A stretch of DNA of 64,000 nt, taken from Hemibagrus wyckioides (lineage: Eukaryota; Chordata; Actinopteri; Siluriformes; Bagridae). The notes under the pieces were generated by a model. It ran no database searches, was not told where the DNA came from, and saw only the letters and a list, made by a program, of their open reading frames with translations. The position numbers were made by a program, and so were the translations under genes. The stretch covers positions 18,190,146-18,254,145 of the forward strand of contig NC_080712.1 of the NCBI RefSeq assembly GCF_019097595.1, in the 5' to 3' direction. This document shows positions 23,501-36,303 of this stretch, piece after piece. Each line of letters opens with the position of its first letter. Within the stretch, counting starts at the first letter, position 1.

Positions 23501-26500
23501 TGATGAGCCTGGGCGGCATCTTTTTGAGATAGTTCCAGGTGAGTTGGAGCGAAGCAATCTGGTTGCTTAAGTAATGCTGTTTGAAGTGCTCGTGTGATCG
23601 CCCTCGAGTTCACCTTTAATAGAAGCAGGAAAGAATCTGAGCTCCCAGTAAGGGCAGTGTACTGAAAAGGCTCGGATTATTGCAGCAGATGATAGACTGC
23701 TTCCTCATTAATGCTTTAGTCACTATTCAGCACATGGTTTCCTTTAGCAGGAAGGCTACCTGAAGAACATCTGTGACAACTAAAGACTCTCCTGTGTAAA
23801 TCTGACAGCCATCAGTCACTTAGAACTGATTACACTGCTTTGTAAGCGTAGCATATAATGCCCTCTGTGCAAGACCTTCACTATTTTGCGGACTTATCTA
23901 ACATGCTGTATTATCAGCTATTTTGTATCTCACTGAACATACCAGCTCGAGAGAAAAAAACGAGAAAAACCTCTAAAGTCAACAATTCCCAACCCTCCTC
24001 CCCCTGTCTGTGCTCCAGCTACAGGTGCACACCAGTACTTTCCCATGAAAATCACATCTGCTGACACAGATTCTGTTTATGTCTCCTGGGAACCACCACA
24101 CACTTTGATTAATCTGTTTCACACAATATGCAATGTTATGAAACCATTATAATCTGTGTGATCATCTTTGGTAATTGGTAGTTTGCTATTGCAGGGATCA
24201 GTCAGTATTATAGGCCTGTCCTCACTTCACTGTTGTTAGTGGGCTAGTCTGAGTTTTGATAACGAACTGAAAATATTATGTAATGCAGGAAGTTCTAAGG
24301 AAAATTCATGATCAACTCAAAATAATGATGTGGATTCTTTGTTAACAAATACAGTCATTCTAATTTAGTCACTACACTATATATAACTGCTATGTCATTA
24401 GTCTGTCATTTCATCAGGTCTGAACTGGTCACAGTGCATTCAAATTATGTAGATTGCATAGTCACTTGCCACACTTTGTTGGAACATGTAGTGCTTTGCC
24501 TGTTTATTGGGATACTTTTTTGCAGTGCCTAGCAACATGTGGATTGATGTAAAGTGCTCCTCCTTTTTGTCGTAACTAGCTGATGAGGGAATTCTTTCAT
24601 TTACACCAAGTAAATATCGCAAGCTGGCGCTATATCCATCCGACTGCAGGGTCAAAAACGGCTGCTGCTGAAGGGCACATGTGGCCACACTTCTTACAAT
24701 GTTCTTAGTTTTGGCTAAATTTACAGCGTTCCTATATGATCTTGTATGCAAGTCAGTCTTTATACCTAACAACAATGACAAAGCAAGTATGATGCTTGAC
24801 TGAAGTCAGAGATTAAATGACATTAATAGGATAACACCTTGTACACAGTGGATGTAGACAGTTTGCACAGCCCTGTCAAAATGGCAGGTTTTTTATGTAA
24901 AAAATAAAACCGAGATTAATCATGTTAGATTGTTTTCTAACTTTAACGTGACTAAATTCTGTGTATTCAAAATTCAACTGAATCATGTTGAATCAGTGTA
25001 GTGATTAACAGCAAATAAAGATTTTTCTATAGGACATCATCTTGCCATGGGCTGCAAAGAGCTTACAAAGCATTTAGAGGATCTCACAGTTGATTGTTGT
25101 TTTTCCAAAATATTAGATATACCATGAAGTCCATCAAGTGGAGAAAACAGAGCATGATAGTGCCTTTTTCCAACAACAAGGCATCCCTTCATAACTGACA
25201 AAAGAATATGAAAAACACTTATCAGGGAGGCCTTCAGCAACAATTAAGGTGCTGCAGGAACATCTGGTCATTCCCTGCATGCGATAACAATCTCTTATTC
25301 TTAATGTCTGTGCTATGTGGTAGGTTAACACAAAAAAACATCGAAGCTTGCCCAAATTTAGCCAAAATGTGTTAAATGGGATGAGACCATGGTGAACCTT
25401 TTGGTACAACATTCTAATAGACTTGTTTGGCAGATAACTAGACAGCTTATCATCTAAAGAGTATCATGCAGAAAGGCATGGTGGTGGCAGCATCATGCTT
25501 GGGTTCTGCTTCTCTTCAGCTGAGACTGGGTCTTTGATCGTGTTAGAAGGAATTATGGATTGCTTCAAATACCAATCTGTTTTGCCACAGAACCTGCAGG
25601 CCTCAATGAAGAAACATTTTCAGCATGATAAAGACCCAAGGCACAAATCCAAGTCAACAAAATAATGGCTTCAAGAAGAAGATGATCGATGTTTTGGAGT
25701 GGACCAGTCAGAGTTTTGATCTAAAACCTGCTGGGAACCAGTGGAATTACTTGAAAAGGGCTGTGCACAGAAGGTCCCCTCACAATTTAATAGATCTGCA
25801 GCATTTTAGGAAGAATTGAGTAAATTGGCCAAATCAGTACTCCATTATAGACTTTTAGCCAAAAAGTTGCTGTGATGTATTACAAGCAAAAGGTGCTTTG
25901 GCAAAGTATTAGTTAAATGCTTTGAACACTTCTGCAGCCATGTTATTGTTTTCTCTCCTTTTTTTCTCACCCTTAAAAAATTTCTACTTGTTTTTCAGTT
26001 GAATTTTGTTAGTTGCTATATCAGGTGAAAAAAGATCTGGCATGATTTATCTTGGTTTCATTTTTTTTTTCTTTTAATCTCAAAAATCTGTCATTTTAAC
26101 AGTTGTGTGTGTAGAATTTTTGTATCAGTTGTATAAATAATTAAAAGGAAAACCTATTGATGTGAATTATTTCAACTATTTATTCCATGAATCTTTAAAT
26201 CAATAAATGGGTACTGTCTACCTGCAAGGTTGATTTGCAGTGCAGACAAACACAAAAAGCTATTGAGTGGCATCAGAGTGTAAAATAATTTCAAAGTGAT
26301 GTAGAATGTTGACCCTTTTATTTTAGGGGATTTTTTTTTTGTCATGTGGGAAATAACCAGCCACTGTGCTCTGTGATGCAGTGGCTGGTGTATTGTAGGG
26401 AACATCCACTTCTTGGTGGTCTTACATCCTGGATTATCTGAGGCCAGATGAACACTCCAATAAAGCAGAATAAAATGTTTTGTGTGGTGGGTAAATGTGT

Positions 26501-27188
26501 TTTACCTTTAGATGCACTTATAATAAAATAAGAGGTTTAACTAAAATGAACAAGGCAGTTGCACTTTGTCTTGCAGTATCTATAAGGGAAAGCTTTAAAT
26601 TATCTTAAAATCTTAAAATCTTAGCTGTGACATTTTTGTAATTTGATCTTTTGACTAGATTCAGGCATTTTCAAAGGAAATATGTTGCTTTTTTTGCACA
26701 ATTGCCTCATGTTTAAATGTCCTTAAATGTCCAGCTCTTTTCGTTCTTTTCACATGCACTAGATGTCAGACAGTCAAACAATGGCTCCATTAATGCCTGA
26801 TCTTGACACAAAAGCAGGAGCAGTGAGTGGAGTGAGGCTGCACAGTGGAGGTCTGAACTGAGCATGTGCTTGTGGCTGATGGTCATTTGGGGAAGACTCA
26901 TGTCAGGACTGCAGTACATTACTAATGTACAGTAAGATCAGATAACATCAACCCCCCGAACTCACTCTTCCCACACACACACACACACACCCAGGTCCAG
27001 TACTGTGTAATCAAAGCATCTGTGTAACACATAATCACCATGTGGTCTCCGAAAGTATCTTCAAAGAGATGTGTGCTTAATTAATAAGCCGTTTAGTTTA
27101 ATAGGGGAAATAAGATCTGGGCGACATGCAGAGATATGTGCATCAGGCTTGCAGAAATATCAACCCTCTCCCATGTAAAATGACTTCT

Positions 27189-27224
<36 letters not shown>

Positions 27225-29205
27225 ATACACACATAGATTGATTAGCTCTTTCTGTTTGTGTTTGGGGGTGGGGGGGCGGTGTTTGCAGTGTTTGGCAAAG
27301 ATGTGCTTGGTGGTGGCGTGTCTCATGAGGGTGAGTGAGGGCAAGCCAGAGCTCCACTCCCAGTCTGGAGGGGCTGTGTGTGTGTGGTGGTGGTGTGTGT
27401 GTGTGTATGTGTGTATGTGTGCGTGTGGGTGTGCATGTATGGCTTTGAGTCTGTGTCTGCCAGAGCGAAGTGCCGGCAAAAAGAAGAAGAAGAGGAGGGG
27501 AAAAAAGAACAGAAATACTTTTCTGAATGAATGAATGAAGCAAATGAAGGACTTGTTTTTCAGGTTTCTGGCCGTAATGCTACTTCTTTGGTTCTTTTTT
27601 GGCACACTTTCTCTCTTTCTCTCTCTTTCTCATTCTTCCACTCGTGCACTTAAGTGCCCCTGGCACATACCTGTGTAAAGGATTCACCTTCCGGGAGGGC
27701 CATGGGTGGAACTGACATGGCATTTGTGTAGCTGAGCCCTCAGCAGCTGCTGTGTGCCAACATGGGGCTCAGCTGCTGCAGAGTGCAGGAGCACCACGCT
27801 GCTCAGCTTAAGGGTAAGCTTTACTCAAACTTCTCACTCAGGATCTCCATCCCATGTCTTTATACTCCGGAAGAGGAGACTACGACAGTGGACATGGTTG
27901 CTCTTTGGGAATACTGCCAGTACTTTTGTTGGGATTTATAGGAGTAGTTGGAGCTTCATTCATTTTGCTGAGTTTTAAAAAGAGCTGCTGGTGGTAAAGA
28001 CTAGAACATCTGGACTGGGAAATGCACAAAAAAGGATCCAGGAAGCTGTGGCTTCACTCGTGAGCTATTTTTATAAGTATTTTTTGGAAGGCTTTGTAAG
28101 AAGCATAAGGGCTGCTGGTGAGACAGTCTTGCATGAATGTGTCTCTGTAATTTGACATGAAGTGTGCTGAAAGGTGTTCTGCTGATCTCTGATCTGACAC
28201 TACTATTTTAACCCTTTACTTTCCCAGCTATTATGGATAGTTTTTAGAGTATATGTAACTTTTTGTGAGTTTTCTGATACACAAAACTGCTATTTTCTGT
28301 GATGTGGCTCTGTTTCTAATACAGACCAAACCTTGCCTGCACAAATATGTTTCATGTAGAAACATTCAAAATAGCTGTAAAATAGAGTCAGTGGGTTTAC
28401 GATGTTCTCAGTAACATCAACCAAGGCTTAAACAGTGCCTCAAGCCATTGTATGTGGGTGGAAACAAAGTGGAAGTAAATAAATAATTGCCATGCAGGGG
28501 ATATACAGTAGGAGAGTTATGGCAGTTTCCCACAGTCTCTTTGTAAATTTTATCAAAGCTCCGCATGGTAATCTAACAGTCTGGATGCAGAAATGGAGCA
28601 CTGCTGAGTTTGCACTTTTTTTGTCTGGATATTTGATAGCCACCGTGAAAAGGGGAAGCCTCTGAGATCAGAGCAGCAAAAAAAAAAATTCAGGAAGACC
28701 ACTGGCTATATAAAGACTGTAAAAATAGAAGAGCAAAGGTCAATGGTGATTTCCAAACTTTTTCCAGTAAGCTTTGCATGTGCAAGATTTCATTTTTGAT
28801 CTTGATCTTTAATATATCAGCTCCCAAGCCCAAAGCCCTATAATGCCTGTTAGTGATTTCCTGTTTTTCCTGATGGATTTAAAAACATTTTTTTTTTCTG
28901 ACTGATGTTTATTGGCAGCAGTGCTGTCTGATATGTGAGCCTTGCTACTTGCTGTTAGTGATGCAGTGATATCTGAGTTCAGCATCATTTCTGAGTGCAA
29001 CTGAAAGGAGAGTATTGATTGATTGCACACACTCTGGCAGCCTTCACTCGCAGATGTAAATCTCACCATACCATTATTTTGTTTTGATCTGTATTTGGAA
29101 AAAAAATCTGTTTTTTCCAGTATGTATGTGAGAATGAGTTTAGTGATCAATTTTGGATATTATATGGATGAGCTTATGAAATTGTTGTGGAAGCAATAGG
29201 AAGTC

Positions 29206-29284
<79 letters not shown>

Positions 29285-31733
29285 AGAGAGAGAGAGAGAG
29301 AGAGGCCTCTCCAGCATAGATCAGTATACATTTGCAGGGAGGAGGAGACAATCAGGCCATAAAGCAGTAGCTCACAGAGACAACAAGGATACAGAGCACA
29401 AATGTCTGTTACTGCATATTCTAGTCCTCCAGGAAAGAGTGCAGAGATCTCTTTTATTGTAACATGTGATCACAGCTCTTCAACACATCAAACACATTGC
29501 TTTCTACAGACAATATCTACAAAAATCTCTCAGCTTTGATTCATTTCAAGGTTTAGTTTAAAGCATTTAGTGCCTTTGAGGAGAGAAGCGTGATTGTTGA
29601 TTTTATTAAAATCACTCCCTTTCAAATTACTGGTTTGATCTAGACTCCAATTTCTCATCTTTTCCAGAGTGTGGGGAGGGAAAGGCAGAATTTCACCTCA
29701 TCAAAAGCTTGCGTGTCTTTGGTGAATTGCATCCAAGTTTTTTTTTTTTTTTTTTAATTCTAAGCCTGAGGGGCCAGAATGCTGGATCTCCACTCTTACT
29801 GCTGGTCAAAAAAGCCCTCTGCTTTAGGGCAGTCTGTCTTTTTATGTCGTGTGTGTGTGTGTGTGTGTGTGAGAGTGGACATCTGGGTGCTGCTGATTAA
29901 ACCTTATTATAAATACTTTCTTACTGTAACTCACACTTTGTAGAATCTTTTATTAAGAATACAACATATGTGTAGTCTGATGAAATATGATATAAGTGCT
30001 AATGGCCAACATGGAATTATAAAGTTTGTTGAATTATCAAATTATATGTAGTAGTGTGTTAAGCATTGTGAGGATGCCATTCTCATTATATGAGACATTT
30101 TAAAGCAGCGTAGTGTAAATTTGGCTCCGATCCAGAGAACAAACCATGTGCAGATTTGTTTTTGTGCCTACAATATTAAATGGTGGCCATTAAGCTCTGA
30201 CACTGTTTAGTGCTTACAGTCCTCTGGAATGTTAACAATGCACATCACAGCTTGGGCCTCCCTCTTATAAACAGTCCACCACCATGACCTTCCGTCACAA
30301 GGGGAAAAAAAATGCTAGCCTTCATAGTAAAAGCATTGTCCACTGAGGACACATTGCATGGGCTAGTGTTGAGCTGCACACATTAAAGCATGGCCATGTG
30401 AAACTCTGGGATATCAGCACTGTTGTGGTGCACAGATATGGAGGCTGCTTTTTTCTCAGGGGAGTCGAGAATGATAAAGCCAAGGAGTTGAGAATATGTG
30501 AGGTCAGCCGGTTTATGGTGGATGGGGAGAGTGTTGACCCAGATGGGCAGTGTTCATGACCATGCATCAACACCCGCAGCAAACTGCACAAATGACAAGT
30601 ATATTAATGCACTGCATCATTCTTGTGACTTCAAATGAAAGAAATGACCCAGATTTGTACCAAAACCACATACAATGTCTCCATTTGCTATGGCCTTTAA
30701 AAAGCAAATCAATAATGATCTGAGTGTTTTCAAATATATTTCTAGTCTTCTTTTTTTCAGCATTAAGGTTTTTTCGCTTCTTCTTTTTTTTTTAGTAGAC
30801 AAACAGGATGAGAGTCTATGTATCCTTCAAACAGTTTTTTGGAGTTGATTCTATATTTCAAATCAAGCTTGTTACATCTTTTCTAAACTATGGATCTACC
30901 CTGAAAAAGTGCTATGGGACTGTGTGCTTCTGCTGAAAGACAATGTTACTGCACCTCACTCCTTTCAGTAAGCTCTAAAGACAGAGCAAAGATAGAATGC
31001 AGCCTCTTTAGGGAGTAGTCTGGATGTCAGCTTGCACAGCTCTTTTATAAACTGACATGAACCAAACCTCTTGCCCTATAAGCAGGCACCTATAGCAGAT
31101 AATAGAATCAGCCATCCACAAAACCTGAACTTATCATAAAACCTAATCTGATAGTACCATAAAAAACTGATCTGAACTTATCGAAGACCTGACATGAACT
31201 TATCATAAAAAAGAAACCATAAAACTTGACATGAACATACCAAAAGCCCGACCTGAACTTGCCAAAAACCTGACCTGAACTAACTGACAACCAGACCAGA
31301 GCTTATCACAACACCTGACCTGAACTTAATATAATGCCTAAATAATTGTGGAGAGAAGTGCAGGATAAAACTCCCTTTACTTTGATTCCATCTAGTGGTT
31401 AATAATTAAATTACAACTAAATTAAAAGTGGGTCAAACATCCAATATTATCAATGTCTAGGTTTGACACCAGGTACAGACTGAAATCAGTGTCTGTTGTA
31501 ATGTTGCTATTTGAGTAAAGTGTAAATGAATTTGTTGGCTTGTTATGTTGAACATCTTTCTGCTACTGACTCAAAATCCTGATTCTTATGCTTCACAAAT
31601 GTCAATACAATTGATGTTGTTACAAAAATGTTAAAACGATTTGTTTTATAATCACCTCGTAAAAGACACAGTATCTGGTATTGATTTAATAATTAATAAC
31701 ATAAAGATTTTTTTTGCTTCCTCTCTCTCTCTT

Positions 31734-31768
<35 letters not shown>

Positions 31769-34700
31769 GTAGGTGGTACAGGAGAAAAAGACCGATCAGC
31801 TCCTAGCCATGATGCCATCCTGCTTATGGCAAACTCCCAAAATGACATGGAGGACTGGGTGAAAGCCATCAGACGGGTCATCTGGGCACCTTTTGGCGGA
31901 GGTAGCACATTCAATATTTTAGTCAAAGAGGGGAAAATACATCAGGCACTCTTTTTTCTAACTAACACACACAAATAGCAAGTAAACACACAAAGCCTGC
32001 TGCCAAAATGACTCTATTTTTAGGCATTATGTTACAAGCCTGATGCTTGTGGTGTTATTTTATACTTCCTTTACAAATGAAAGTATCCAAGAACTTTATT
32101 TCCCTCCCTTTTTGACAGTCAATAACCTGGCACATGCCAGACATGTGCACTGTGGATTCCACAGGGAAGTGCTTATACTAAAAACAGCACTTATCACTAT
32201 CTGTGTTAATCCTTTTAATCCTCTATCTTAGACGAGCACTTACAAGTGTTCCATTATAAAAAGCATCCTATTAAGATATACTTACTATGGCTTCATACAC
32301 GCATGGCTCAACAGTCTTTGTGACTTTTTTAGGATAAGTGTGTGATTTCACTTTCTGCATTAGGCCATTATTTGATTTATAGATTACAATTCTATTGATT
32401 AATAGACCTTTATTTGCATACCTTATTAAAAATAGAGTCATCACCTTTTAGAGACTATTTATATAGCTGACAGACTTACCACAAAAATAGCTATTTGCAC
32501 TAGCTGGACCAATCACAGGTAAGAGGATACCTGTCCAAGTGCCTGTGGTTCGTTTTCCCTTAAAACTCCACTATCTTTTAGCTTAGATTACAGCTCCTAA
32601 ACAGGATGGCAGAACAAATGCTCCACTGTGGATTAATTAGACATCCATATCATATAGTTCCTTTGCAAGGGCTTATAGGAATTTTGTGAGTGATACTGAC
32701 ATCTGAATAGACCTATAATATATCTAATGACTGAGGATAGTCAGCTGCTGTGTAGCTCTTGTCTGTTCACACACCCTGAGCTGTGTATGCATCACAGTTG
32801 CAGAGGTAATCAGTGCTAAATCTTAAATGCAACTATTAACTATTTGTGTGGTGATAGATGTATGTTCTGGGGGTTAGGTGTCCTTTTTAAATGTCATCCT
32901 ATGTTTCTGTATGTTGTGAAAGGGATCTTTGGACAGCATCTTGAGGATACGGTGCAATACGAGCGAAAGTTTGGGACGCGACTGGCACCTCTGCTGGTGG
33001 AGCAGTGTGTGGACTTCATACGAGAGCAAGGTCTGAAAGAAGAGGGTCTCTTCCGCATGCCAGGACAGGCAAACTTAGTCAAAGAGCTCCAGGATGCTTT
33101 TGACTGTGGTGGCAAACCTCAGTTTGACAGGTAGGATAAGAAACTGTTAAAGATGTACAATTCAAATCTAAATATATAATATACAATCATTCGTTGAACT
33201 TAATATTACTCTGTGCAACATTTCACATTTAACTGGCTTATTGGAAAGAGTCCACAGAATTGGTTTCCATGTTATAAGAGTGAACTACTCAATAATAAAT
33301 GATGAGACTACTCAAAAGTATATAGTATACAGTATTTAATAAAAATCTTCTGGTTGCTGTGTCTTAAGAATGGTAAAATGAGGAACAATAGAAGGGCTTA
33401 AAGAAAGGAGAAAACTGCAGCTAAATCCAGGTCTTACCTCATAACACACACACCACAAATTTCCCCTTTCAAATAAATTCTGTACAGCTGTTTCTAAATT
33501 TTTAACTTCTAAAAAAGAAACATGCAAGCATCTGCATTTGATCCACACAACCGTTTTTATCCCTTCCACTATGAAATCATTGGCTCAGCACACAAATAGT
33601 TCCTAAAGAGCAAATTTCTCATATGATAGGGAGAGGATTCATATCTGCTCAATGCAGAATCTCCACTGGTGTACCACAACTTGTTGACTAAGTGTTATTT
33701 TAATAATTCCACACTGGAAGCATTTTATGGCAGCAGAATTTCAGTACTGGACATTTGTATGTGCTGTATAACAGCTGTAGTTGGTAGCCTACACAGACAT
33801 TTATAATGTTTTGCAGTAATACTGATGTTCACACGGTGGCATCTCTGCTGAAGCTGTACCTCAGGGAGCTGCCTGAACCCGTCATCCCCTTCAACAAATA
33901 TGAGGACTTCCTCACCTGTGCCCAGCTACTGCTCAAAGACGAGGAAGTGGTGAGAAGTATTGTTATCAGATTACCGTTGTCCATCTAACACTGTCATTTA
34001 TTTCAGTTTAAGAATGTTATATACATTACGAACAAAGCAGAGCTCAGAGAGAGCATTACTTTTCAACCATGAGTGTAATTCTAATGTGCCTTTATATTTC
34101 TGTTAAAGGGCCTCAGTGAGCTGACAAAGCAGGTGAACACTCTTCCTCAAGCCAATTACAATTTGCTGAAGTACATTTGCAAGTAAGTCAGCAAAGCTAG
34201 GCAAATAACTACAGTTACAGTCTACAAATATATTAATAAGCGTATATGAATGTTACACGACCTTTTAAGCCCTGCAGTATTTTCATGCTATATTTTAGAT
34301 TCTTGGATGAAGTCCAGTCTCACGCTAACGAAAATAAAATGAGTGTTCAGAACCTTGCAACAGTATTTGGACCAAATATCCTCAGAGCAAAAATAGAGGA
34401 TCCTGTTTCAATGATGGAGGGTAAGACACACATTTTGGTCACTTTTACTGGAGAGTATGCCAGAATGGAGGAGCCAGAATAATTCATATGTAATAGTATA
34501 TTAAGTACTGTAAGCTTAATAAATAGGAAAAGAAAAACAGGACACAGTTATTGACTAGAGGCATTCAATTTAGCTAAGCTTGGAAATGGAACTAAAGGCC
34601 CAGTTGGGAAATAATACAGTTACTTGTTTTGGCAGTTTATTAATGATGAATGTGTTATGTCAGGAATAAAACATTAATTACAGGAAAATAATCAGCATCA

Positions 34701-36256
34701 CTGTGGTGTGATGCAGCCTGCCTTGATCTGGTTAATTTCAGACAATTGTTTACCTTCTATGCCACAGCAATTTGGTAATCAATACAACGTTTTAAATGAT
34801 TACAGAATGACATGTAACACTTTTAATCCATTTATAGAAACATTTAATGTGGGACATCTATTTTTTAAAAAATCTAGTTCTATTATACTGTTTATATTAT
34901 TCCATTTATCTTATAGCATTCTCTCACCAGCCCAAAGTGTGCAAAGTCATCTTTACTGCAAACTTTCCCATGTCACAAATCTTGTCATGTCAGAAAACAG
35001 TGTTGCCTCTGATACAAACCATTGACATTGGAGAATTCTTCCAACAATGCTGAATGAAAGGCCTCTTACAGAAAATCTCACCATATCAACAATTGTACAG
35101 TTGTTTTGGAAGTGGAGTGTCCAGCAGTGTTTCTATAGAAATATAGTAATTGCCTGAACTCACAAAGTAAAGTAAAGTACAGATGGAATGTCACTGCATT
35201 AGAAGCAACAAATGTAAGATAAGATGAAATACTGAAAAGCTAGCATGCTGTGTGTGTTTCAGGAACCTCTCAGGTGCAGCACCTCATGACAGTGCTGATC
35301 AGCGAGCATGAAAGACTATATGGAGGCACGGAGGTTGAGACGTCCACAAAGCAGAGCCAGACATCTGCTCAGGGCCAGCGTGGCATGGTGGCTTGGGGTT
35401 CAGAGGAGGATATACAGCACTGTCCCTCTTCTAGCCAGATCTCTAGTTTTCCTGACCATATGGGTGGCAGTGCCACATCTCTGGATATAAACACGGGCAT
35501 GGCCAATAATGCAAAGCAGGCACCTCAGGGAAAAGCTGGGCTGCTGATCAGCCCAAGCAAACAGGCCAAATCTCTCCCTTCCTGGAAATACTCTTTTAAA
35601 AGCAGCAGCACACGGGCTCAGCTGCCTAAAATCGGAGGCTCATCTGTGGACGTATCGAACAGTGGGAACTGGCTGATGAATGGCCTGTCATCTCTGAGAA
35701 GCCATCGGCGCACATCTTCTGGAGAGCGCGTGGGAAAGGATTCAGTGATGTCTCATCGCCTTTCCACCTACGACAACGTAACTGCATCCAGTGTGAGTGT
35801 GCCCAGTGTGGCCAGCTCTCCCTGGTCCACTTCCTCCTGTGAGATATCAGTAGTGAACTCGGTGAGCAGCGAGACTTCTGCACTGAGCTCGGACAAGGAT
35901 AAATGGATAGAGACAAGGGTGGAGGAGAAAGATATCACAGAAAGTAGTGAAGCACTGGAATTGTGTGTAAGCAGCACAGGATGCAGTGAGTATGGGAACG
36001 TGGACAGTAACGTGGATGAATCAACAGACCCTGATGATAACTCACAAACTCTTACCAGCCTTATAACTGATCTGAAGGATGAGCTAAAGAAACAAAAAAT
36101 TAATTATGAAGCTAGAATACGGAGGTAAGTAGGAATGGTTCGATTTTTATTCACTTATTCAAAAAGTAGCTCAATAAAAATACTTCAGTATAAAAAGACA
36201 CTGACATTGAGTTTAATCTCAATTAATATAGTCTTAAACATATTACGGAACCCAAA

Positions 36257-36303
<47 letters not shown>

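Larger units (their letters stand above)
21278..31901 (+). other. arhgap22: arhgap22 PH-domain exons (2, 3 and 4)
   Basis: Exon 2 (21278-21477) gives [13 protein letters not shown] and the first PH strands. Exon 3 (23451-23538) gives [13 protein letters not shown]. Exon 4 (31773-31901) ends with the PH helix [18 protein letters not shown]. The exon 2 acceptor is the first AG of CAGCCAG; only that choice keeps the frame and restores RRARSKS. Confidence 0.93.

Noticed and set aside
27093..27605. 170-residue minus-strand ORF with His/Thr repeats
   Set aside because: Produced by the CA/GT tracts. No conserved protein pattern.
29140..29462. Ser/Leu and Arg/Glu repeat ORFs on both strands
   Set aside because: Low-complexity translation of the (GA)n microsatellite.
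30820..30827. GTATCCTT, a U12 donor match in arhgap22 intron 3
   Set aside because: No coding exon ends there and no matching branch site or acceptor was seen. Chance is likely.
35626..35977. Minus-strand ORFs opposite arhgap22 exon 9
   Set aside because: Shadows of the long coding exon.
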